Origin: Hyphomicrobium sp. | Lineage (GTDB): Bacteria; Pseudomonadota; Alphaproteobacteria; Rhizobiales; Hyphomicrobiaceae | Assembly: GCA_030598645.1 (NCBI GenBank) | Contig: JAUVPN010000032.1 | Coordinates: forward strand, 1 to 12,865 | Length of the DNA: 12,865 bases | Reading direction: 5' to 3' | Shown here: in pieces, positions 7,806 to 12,865 of the stretch | How the letters are laid out: each line of letters starts with the position of its first letter | Numbering within the stretch: the first letter of the stretch is position 1 | Notes under the pieces: model-generated | What the model saw: only the letters and a program-made list of their open reading frames with translations | The model's database searches: none | What the model was told of the DNA's origin: nothing | Translations under genes and position numbers: made by a program

Positions 7806-8231
7806 TCAGGGTACGATGACGGTGGGAACAGGTGCGCTTTGCGCCAATCCCGAGGCAGCACTTCCGAAGACACGCGTGCTGAGCGAACTTGAACGACCGA
7901 CGAAAATCATGGCCGCCGATGTCTCGTTGGCTATGGTGCAGATAATATCAACAACGTGGCCATATCGCACATCGCCGTCCGCCGTCGCGCCAGCCTGACG
8001 AACCTTCTCAAGCATCGGGTTCATGATCATTTCGTTAGCACGCGTCAATTCTTGTTGACGCGTCTTGTGGCGCTCCACCAATTCTTCTGTCGTCAAAAAA
8101 CTGTAGGGCGACCACTCCAGCACGTGCACGATCAGCAGTCGCGCCCCCTCCTTAATGGCCCGGTCAACGGCGAATTCCACGACCTGCGGGTCCCTCCCAT
8201 CATAAGCGACGATGAAGACTTCTTGGGCCAT
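7806..8231 (-). CDS. Universal stress protein (UspA domain)
   Basis: This is a single Usp domain of 141 aa with the family's usual opening ([11 protein letters not shown], with the Asp at 11) and the beta-strand LLIVHVLEW at about 33-41. A charged helical insert around 46-70 ([19 protein letters not shown]) follows, then a C-terminal TVIVP strand. ATP-binding Usp proteins carry G-x2-G-x9-G-S/T; here the loop reads [15 protein letters not shown], with Ser for the second Gly and a shorter spacing, so nucleotide binding is doubtful. The ATG follows a strong GGGGAGGG ribosome site. The gene lies immediately upstream of the symporter, 17 bases apart. Usp domains encoded next to transporters often accompany or regulate them, but that is inference here. 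Confidence 0.9.
   Translation of the reverse strand: MAQEVFIVAYDGRDPQVVEFAVDRAIKEGARLLIVHVLEWSPYSFLTTEELVERHKTRQQELTRANEMIMNPMLEKVRQAGATADGDVRYGHVVDIICTIANETSAAMIFVGRSSSLSTRVFGSAASGLAQSAPVPTVIVP
8040..8063. repeat. Perfect 9-bp inverted repeat inside the stress-protein gene
   Basis: ACGCGTCAA (8040-8048) and TTGACGCGT (8055-8063) are perfect inverted copies around a six-base loop. The segment encodes TRQQELTR of the stress protein, so in its mRNA it would form a stable 9-bp hairpin in the middle of the coding region. Confidence 0.6.
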
Positions 8232-8545
8232 GGTCCCTCCCCGCAGCGCGGTGCATACTCCCGTTAACCGGATCCAAGGGCAAGTCTGCTACCGATTAGG
8301 CGATTATTTGTAGCGTAAGGCAACGCTGTCCCCGGAAGCAAGGCAGTGCGGTCGTAAAACCCGTTTGTCCAAACCGTTCCGTCGCGTCGCAAACTCAGCT
8401 GGTGCTACACTACGACCCTCGATCGCCCACTCACCTCGTTCAAGACAACGTGCGGGTTTGTAATTAGATGCACACGGCCATGCCAAAAACTCCTAAGGGC
8501 TGGCTGCTGACAAGCCAGCGCTTGGCGGCAAGCGGAACGACCACC
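8232..8545. other. Divergent intergenic region between stress protein and binding protein
   Basis: I see no gene. The region must contain promoters in both directions, but no convincing -35/-10 pair stands out; a TAATTA at 8461 and TTCAAG at 8439 with a 16-base spacer are a very weak plus-strand candidate. The small minus-strand frame across 8304-8486 has no ribosome site or recognisable product. The right part (8468-8545) could code for an N-terminal extension of the binding protein if an earlier ATG were used. Confidence 0.5.
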
Positions 8546-9628
8546 ATGCAGCGTACGCTGCTCGCTTGGTTGATAATATTCTTGCCTCTTCTGCAGCCTC
8601 AGATGGCGCGTGCAGATATCTTTGTCGGCATTGCCACACCCGCAAATGGGCCTGGTTCTGAGATCCGCCGCGCGGCCAAAGTATCAGCAGAGCGCATAAA
8701 TGCCGAAGGTGGCGTACTCGGCGAGCTGATCTCGCTCATCGAGGCTGATGATGGATGCAACAGCGACCAAGGTAGCAAAGCGGCGCAATCTCTCGTAGAC
8801 CGCCGCGTCGCCGTCGTGATTGGTCACCCTTGTGGGAGCTCCGCAAACGCCGCTGGCCACATCTATGCTACCAACAGTGTCGTCTTGCTCGGGATAACTC
8901 GCCACCCTGCCCTCACCGAAAAACGTGCTGGAGAAGCAATTTTTCGGTTCGCCGGTCGCGACGGCCGTCAGGGCGCAAGTGCTGCCGCATATTTCTCGCA
9001 AAAATTTCGGGACAAACCTATTGCCATCGTCCGCGATGCAAGCCGCTATGCGCGGCGCATAGCCAATGACGTTCGTGCGGCGTTCAAACAGGCAGACTTT
9101 TCAGAGGTCTTGAGCGCAGCTGTCTGGGGTGGGCAGAAAGACTACTCTAAGCTCGTCGCCAAACTACAAGCCGCTAACACCCACGCACTGTTCTTCGCGG
9201 GCTTTCCGCTCGAAGCGGGACTGCTTCTGCGACAATTACGTTCGGCAGGACTTAGTACAGTGTTTGTTGGCACAGAGACACTGGCCTCGGCACAGTTTGC
9301 CGATACGGCCGGTTCGGCGGCGTCAGGCGCGCGAATTTTGCTGTCACATGACCCAGCTCGCAAACTGACCGCCTCAGGCATTAACCCCCAAGGAGTTGAG
9401 CGGCCGGCGACCGGCCCGTTTCTTAACACCTTCGCGGCGTTCGAGACATGGCGCGCAGCCGTTCGCCAGGCGGGATCCATAGCGTCCAATGCCGTGAGTG
9501 CAGCACTAAAAAAGGGGACTTTTGAAACTGTCCTCGGAGACGTCTCTTTCGCCGAGAGTGGGGACGCAAAGTTGCCCGCTTACGATATCGTCACATGGAA
9601 AAATGACGCGTGGCGCACCATCGATTAA
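8546..9628 (+). CDS. Branched-chain amino-acid-type ABC transporter substrate-binding protein
   Basis: This is a periplasmic binding protein of the LivJ/LivK type (Peripla_BP_6 fold), which captures amino acids or related solutes for an ABC importer. From the chosen ATG the product is 360 aa with a clear signal peptide (1-23: MQRTLLAW, a hydrophobic core, and ARA before Asp). The mature chain begins DIFVGIATPANGPG. The two Cys at 71 and 96 (EADDGCN and IGHPCGSS) match the conserved disulfide pair of LivJ-like proteins. Earlier in-frame ATGs at 8468 and 8480 would put a hydrophilic extension before the signal peptide, so I reject them, although the ribosome site at 8546 is weak. No permease or ATPase gene lies within the window, so it is an orphan here. 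The gene is followed by a strong terminator, which argues for single-gene transcription. The substrate is unknown. Confidence 0.9.
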   Translation: MQRTLLAWLIIFLPLLQPQMARADIFVGIATPANGPGSEIRRAAKVSAERINAEGGVLGELISLIEADDGCNSDQGSKAAQSLVDRRVAVVIGHPCGSSANAAGHIYATNSVVLLGITRHPALTEKRAGEAIFRFAGRDGRQGASAAAYFSQKFRDKPIAIVRDASRYARRIANDVRAAFKQADFSEVLSAAVWGGQKDYSKLVAKLQAANTHALFFAGFPLEAGLLLRQLRSAGLSTVFVGTETLASAQFADTAGSAASGARILLSHDPARKLTASGINPQGVERPATGPFLNTFAAFETWRAAVRQAGSIASNAVSAALKKGTFETVLGDVSFAESGDAKLPAYDIVTWKNDAWRTID

Positions 9629-9646
9629 TTGCGTGAAATAGAGAAA

Positions 9647-9679
9647 GCGGCCAGCAAAAGTGCCGGCCGCAATATTTTT
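9647..9679 (+). terminator. Rho-independent terminator of the binding-protein gene
   Basis: GCGGCC (9647-9652) and GGCCGC (9665-9670) form a GC-rich perfect stem around a 12-base loop, followed after AATA by five T residues (9675-9679). It starts 18 bases after the binding-protein stop. Read from the other strand the stem is followed only by TTTCTCT, so it may also help end the convergent small gene at 9715, less efficiently. Confidence 0.75.
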
Positions 9680-9714
9680 GAGATCATGCTAGGACGAAAA
9701 ATTCAAAGTGTGCG

Positions 9715-9915
9715 CTAATCCCGCCCCTGCGACGCCGCCATGCACTCGTTCATGAGTCGCCGCTCTATTAAGGCTAGATCCTCCGGCACCTTCTCACCCG
9801 ACTGGCGGTACCGGCGAATTCTCGCTTGGACCATCGCGTAGCATTCTCGCGGGTCCTCTACTTCCTCGAGCTCTGTGTTGAGCTCCGCAATCTCAGTTTG
9901 CATTTGGTTTGCCAT
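9715..9915 (-). CDS. Small conserved-looking hypothetical protein
   Basis: The product is 66 aa, acidic at the N-terminus and helical throughout: QTEIAELNTELEEVEDPREC suggests a short coiled coil, followed by a basic helix ARIRRYRQSG and a final amphipathic helix PEDLALIERRLMNECMAASQ. There are no membrane segments. I recall similar short E/R-rich proteins with an EDPR...IRxYR...PEDL pattern in related alphaproteobacteria, but cannot name a family. The ATG at 9915 is preceded by GAGG at good spacing; the GTG one codon earlier is less likely. A -10-like GATAAT (9966-9961, minus strand) lies 45 bases upstream, with TTGTGT 19 bases further. The gene stands alone, convergent with the binding-protein gene. 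Its function is unknown. Confidence 0.7.
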   Translation of the reverse strand: MANQMQTEIAELNTELEEVEDPRECYAMVQARIRRYRQSGEKVPEDLALIERRLMNECMAASQGRD

Positions 9916-10376
9916 CACGCGCCTCGACCCTCTTGCTTCCTAGTACCCCGTCGCCCCGGGATTATCCGGCTTCTGATCGCCATCCACACAAGGATAATCT
10001 CGCATTACTTAACTAACCTTGTTTGATGCGACCAAACTTGCAAGGGCAGTTAATGACTGACTGCGCCATACGCGACAATGTGTCCGCAGCTGATGCGCGC
10101 AGGCCACGGCGGGATATTCCCCCCAATTGTGACGCGAACTAGGCTAAGTTGTTCAACTCGTCCGGCAGAATTGTAACGCTTCGTGTGCATTGCAGCAAAA
10201 TTACACACTCGATTTCAAGACTGTCTGCTGGGAGATTTCGCGTCCACTTTTCAACAATGAATTTGACCTGATATGCTGCTGGGGCCACCTGTTGCATCGC
10301 GCCGTTCCCCACGCGATTGAAGGCCTGTTGCCGCTCTGCTAGGGATCCCACGACCCTTCCCGAACGCGAGGCCGCG
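9916..10376. other. Gene-poor region between the small hypothetical gene and purB
   Basis: I find no supported gene in these 461 bases. A minus-strand frame (10351-10139) starts at GTG and translates to 70 aa with no recognisable motif and no clear ribosome site. An 8-bp inverted repeat GATTATCC (9960-9967) / GGATAATC (9992-9999) with a 24-base gap lies just upstream of the small hypothetical gene and overlaps its possible -10 element. The purB promoter must lie in the right half; TTGACC at about 10264 has no matching -10 at normal spacing. Confidence 0.55.
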
Positions 10377-11690
10377 ATGATCCCCCGCTACAGTCGCCCA
10401 GAGATGACGTCGATCTGGTCGCCGGAGACCCGCTTTCGCATATGGTTCGAAATCGAGGCGCACGCGGCATCTGGACTGGCCGAAATCGGGGCAATCCCCA
10501 AACGGGCGGCAAAGGTCATTTGGGAAAAGGGCAATGCTGCCAACTTTGATGTTGCGCGCATCGACGAGATTGAGCGCGAAACCAAACACGATGTCATCGC
10601 CTTCCTTACTCATCTCGCTGAGCACGTTGGCCCGGAGGCCCGTTTTATCCATCAGGGAATGACATCCTCAGACGTTCTAGACACCTGCTTCAATGTCCAG
10701 CTTACCCGCGCTGCCGACCTGCTGATCACCGATCTCGACCACCTCCTGGCTGCTCTGAAAAGACGCGCGCTTGAACACAAAATGACACCCACGATTGGTC
10801 GCAGCCACGGGATCCACGCCGAACCAACAACATTCGGCCTTAAGCTTGCCTATGCATACGCTGAGTTCGATCGGGCCAGGCAGCGTATGATTGCCGCGCG
10901 CAAGGAAGTGGCGACCTGCGCAATTTCGGGCGCGGTGGGTACCTTCGCCAGCATTGATCCCCGCGTAGAGGCTTATGTAGCCGACAAAATGGGGCTGGAG
11001 CCGGAGACTGTCTCTAGCCAAGTCATCGCCCGCGACCGCCACGCCATGTACTTCTCGACACTTGCTGTTGTCGCCTCGTCGGTCGAACGACTAGCAACCG
11101 AGTTACGCCACCTACAGCGCACGGAGGTGTTGGAAGCAGAAGAGTTCTTTTCAGCGGGCCAGAAGGGCTCGTCGGCCATGCCACACAAGCGCAACCCGGT
11201 ACTCGGCGAGAACGTCACTGGGCTTGCCCGCCTCGTGCGCGCTTATGCACTCCCGGCTCTCGAGAACGTAGCGCTTTGGCATGAACGCGACATATCCCAT
11301 TCCTCCGTGGAACGCATAATCGGGCCTGATGCCACCGTCACCCTCGATTTTGCTCTCGCACGACTTGCCGGGATCATCGATAAACTCGTCATCTACCCCG
11401 CCGCCATGAAAACAAACCTCGAAAAACTGGGGGGCTTGCACAATTCTCAGCGTGTACTTCTGGCGTTAACCCAGGCTGGTCTGTCGCGCGAGGATGCCTA
11501 CCGGATTGTCCAGCGCAACGCGATGAAAACCTGGAACGAGGGCAAGAACTTCCTGTCTGAGCTCAAGACCGACACCGACGTAGTCGCTCGGCTTAGGCCC
11601 GACGAGCTGGAGGCCATGTTCGATCTCGATTATCACCTCAAGAACGCCGATGTGATCTTTGCGCGTGTATTTGGGGACGTAGAATCTTGA
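10377..11690 (+). CDS. purB: Adenylosuccinate lyase
   Basis: PurB catalyses two fumarate-releasing steps of purine synthesis in the cytoplasm: SAICAR to AICAR and adenylosuccinate to AMP. The 437 aa product follows the Bacillus-type short form from its start, MIPRYSRPEMTSIW. Visible active-site blocks of the fumarase/aspartase superfamily are TKHDVIAF (69-76), the GMTSSDVLDT segment (94-103), GRSHGIHAEPTTFGLK (141-156) with the catalytic His region, and the signature loop GSSAMPHKRNP (264-274) that carries the catalytic Ser. WHERDISHSSVERI (301-314) and the FDLDYHLKN ending are also typical. The ATG at 10377 has GAGG just upstream; the frame extends to a TTG at 10317, but those 20 residues do not look like PurB. 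All key residues appear intact. Confidence 0.97.
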   Translation: MIPRYSRPEMTSIWSPETRFRIWFEIEAHAASGLAEIGAIPKRAAKVIWEKGNAANFDVARIDEIERETKHDVIAFLTHLAEHVGPEARFIHQGMTSSDVLDTCFNVQLTRAADLLITDLDHLLAALKRRALEHKMTPTIGRSHGIHAEPTTFGLKLAYAYAEFDRARQRMIAARKEVATCAISGAVGTFASIDPRVEAYVADKMGLEPETVSSQVIARDRHAMYFSTLAVVASSVERLATELRHLQRTEVLEAEEFFSAGQKGSSAMPHKRNPVLGENVTGLARLVRAYALPALENVALWHERDISHSSVERIIGPDATVTLDFALARLAGIIDKLVIYPAAMKTNLEKLGGLHNSQRVLLALTQAGLSREDAYRIVQRNAMKTWNEGKNFLSELKTDTDVVARLRPDELEAMFDLDYHLKNADVIFARVFGDVES

Positions 11691-11699
11691 GAACCGTCA

Positions 11700-11715
11700 G
11701 CCTACTTCCGTAGGC
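11700..11715 (+). terminator. Perfect 6-bp hairpin just after purB
   Basis: GCCTAC (11700-11705), loop TTCC and GTAGGC (11710-11715) make a compact perfect hairpin 10 bases after the purB stop. No T-run follows, so it is not a classical intrinsic terminator. It could stabilise the 3' end or act with Rho. The following 250 bases up to the hydrolase gene hold no supported gene. Confidence 0.35.
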
Positions 11716-11967
11716 AGCCGCACATTGGCGCTATCGATTGCAGTGCGGGCCTAGGCAAGTCTCGCCATCGCCTTGCTCATCGCGTCAGCCAATACTGCAT
11801 TTAAAAAGAATAGAAACCGTGCCCCTTGAACGAGACCGCACGCCGGAACACGATTATGAAGTCGCACCGTTGGCAATGTTGCCGACCAATCGGTTTGCGC
11901 GAGATCCCTTTTTGTCAATGGTCTACCTCTCAAGCTACCAAGAATTGCGAAAGGTCAACGGGCATAA

Positions 11968-12549
11968 GTGCACACCTCAGACGTTGACATCCTCGTCGTG
12001 CCGGGATGGCTTGGTTGCGAGCCGGACCATTGGCAATCGCGTTGGGTACGCAATCTGAAGACAGCCGAGTTCATCGGCGAGGATGACTGGACAAAGCCCG
12101 AAAAGAACAAATGGGTCGGCAACATCATCACGGCGGTAGCAACCGCGTCACGACCCGCCGTCATTGTCGCGCACAGCCTGGGCGTTATTGCAGTGGCCCA
12201 CGCGGCCCTCCAGCTGCCAAAAGGTGCCGTAGCGGGTTCCTTCCTCGTCTCAGCGGCCGACGTCGACAACGCGCATCAATGGCCCATCACTCAAGGGCAC
12301 ATATGGCCTGATAGAGGACTTGGATTTGTGCCGATCCCGCTCGAGCCCCTGCCCTTCCCTGCCGTCCTGATTAGCTCCTCCGACGACCCTTACTGCCAGC
12401 AACCGCGCGCGCGGCATTTCGCGGCCGCATGGGAATGCGAATTCGTGGACGCGGGCCTCGCTGGCCATATCACGACCGCGTCGGGTTACGGTCCCTGGCC
12501 TGACGGCCTCCTCCGATTTGGCTCGTTCTTGGCTCAACTTGGACCCTGA
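11968..12549 (+). CDS. RBBP9/YdeN-family alpha/beta serine hydrolase
   Basis: This is a small cytoplasmic alpha/beta hydrolase of the RBBP9/YdeN type, 193 aa, a usual length. The first strand and oxyanion-region motif read DILVVPGWLGCEPDHWQSRW (7-26). The nucleophile elbow is AHSLG with Ser at 70, the acid is in SSSDDPYC (Asp140, with 139 beside it), and the His is at 167 (AGHITTASGYGPWPDG). All three catalytic positions are therefore present. The physiological substrate of this family in bacteria is not established. The only upstream start option is GTG at 11968, since a TAA codon directly precedes it in frame; the ribosome site is weak (AAAGG, rather far upstream). It follows purB by 277 bases on the same strand and converges on the DUF1476 gene with a 34-base gap. 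Confidence 0.88.
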   Translation: MHTSDVDILVVPGWLGCEPDHWQSRWVRNLKTAEFIGEDDWTKPEKNKWVGNIITAVATASRPAVIVAHSLGVIAVAHAALQLPKGAVAGSFLVSAADVDNAHQWPITQGHIWPDRGLGFVPIPLEPLPFPAVLISSSDDPYCQQPRARHFAAAWECEFVDAGLAGHITTASGYGPWPDGLLRFGSFLAQLGP

Positions 12550-12583
12550 AGGGCCAGCGACGGCGCCAAAATAGTTACCCAGT

Positions 12584-12865
12584 TCAGCTTTCGTCGTTAG
12601 AGGCCTCGATCTCGGCAACCGCTTGGGCCAGGAATTTGCCCATGACCTCGCGAATTTCGACGTCCTTAATAGCTAGGCCTTTTTCGTCGAAATCCGCACG
12701 AAGTTTGCGAAAAACATCCTCATCACCCTTTTCTTCGAGATCGGCCCGGCGCACCGCTTTGACGTAATCCTCTATTTGCTGACCTGTAATACCGAGCTTC
12801 GCGGCTGCCCACTCGGCCAGCATCTTGTTGCGGCGCGCCTCAGATCGGAACTTAAGGTCTTGATC
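12584..12865 (-). CDS. DUF1476 domain protein, N-terminus beyond the window
   Basis: This is a short helical protein of the DUF1476 family, widespread in alphaproteobacteria. Members resemble the zeta subunit that inhibits the F1-ATPase in Paracoccus, so a role in restraining ATP hydrolysis is possible but not shown. The frame stays open through the right edge: before the Met at 12823 it reads DQDLKFRSEARRNK, which matches the usual family N-terminus (a DEELKF..ARRNK-like segment), so that Met is internal. 93 residues are visible against about 105 for the family, so roughly the first dozen are missing. The pattern AAAKLG...EDYVKAVRRADLEEKGDEDVFRKLRADF is characteristic. It converges with the hydrolase gene. 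Confidence 0.88.
   Translation of the reverse strand, partial: DQDLKFRSEARRNKMLAEWAAAKLGITGQQIEDYVKAVRRADLEEKGDEDVFRKLRADFDEKGLAIKDVEIREVMGKFLAQAVAEIEASNDES

Noticed and set aside
8304..8486. Minus-strand 60-aa frame in the divergent gap
   Set aside because: No ribosome site and no recognisable product; it covers the promoter region of the binding-protein gene.
10139..10351. Minus-strand 70-aa frame in the gap before purB
   Set aside because: It starts at GTG with no clear ribosome site, shows no motif, and overlaps the region expected to contain the purB promoter. Kept only as a remote possibility.
11738..12058. Plus-strand 106-aa frame between purB and the hydrolase
   Set aside because: It runs into the hydrolase gene in another frame, has an irregular composition and no recognisable motif or ribosome site.
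12584..12823. Treating the Met at 12823 as the start of the DUF1476 gene
   Set aside because: The frame continues to the window edge with residues matching the family's N-terminal segment, so the gene is truncated by the window and that Met is internal.

Overview
The window reads as ordinary chromosomal housekeeping DNA from an alphaproteobacterium, most likely of the order Hyphomicrobiales (Rhizobiales). This placement is inferred from protein resemblance and gene neighbourhood: a miaA-ilvB-ilvN-ilvC order, a DUF1476 protein, and a short-form PurB beside an RBBP9/YdeN-type hydrolase. No database search was run. I see no mobile element, CRISPR array, rRNA, tRNA, phage gene or toxin/defence cassette.

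Layout. From 1 to about 5.6 kb all genes are on the minus strand. In transcription order they are an OprB-type porin (5619-4243), miaA (4182-3256), the acetolactate synthase large subunit ilvB (3128-1362), a small exported protein of unknown function (1365-835), the small subunit ilvN (826-266), and the first 43 codons of ilvC (129 to the left edge). A roughly 300-base divergent intergenic region with short repeats separates the porin from a plus-strand tandem CDGSH iron-sulfur protein (5923-6165). Convergent to that is a minus-strand unit of a universal stress protein (8231-7806) followed by an AGCS-type sodium:alanine/glycine symporter (7788-6202). Divergent from the stress protein is a branched-chain amino-acid-type periplasmic binding protein (8546-9628), which ends in a good rho-independent terminator. 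A short conserved-looking gene (9915-9715, minus), a gene-poor gap of about 460 bases, purB (10377-11690), an RBBP9-type serine hydrolase (11968-12549, GTG start) and a right-edge-truncated DUF1476 gene (12865-12584, minus) complete the window.

How the genes fit together. The ilv genes supply the first two steps of valine/isoleucine/leucine synthesis: AHAS catalytic plus regulatory subunits, then the ketol-acid reductoisomerase. MiaA modifies tRNA position A37 and PurB serves purine synthesis. The porin, the sodium symporter and the binding protein are nutrient-uptake functions at the outer membrane, inner membrane and periplasm.

The least conventional feature is the small exported protein lodged between ilvB and ilvN. 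It overlaps ilvB by four bases (ATGA) and sits 8 bases before ilvN, so it appears translationally coupled to both AHAS subunits although it carries a signal peptide. Other points of interest are a symporter with a cleavable-looking signal sequence, a stress protein with a degenerate nucleotide-binding loop, a perfect 9-bp inverted repeat inside that coding region, and repeated or palindromic elements in the porin and ilvB upstream regions. I did not find a convincing new multi-gene system.
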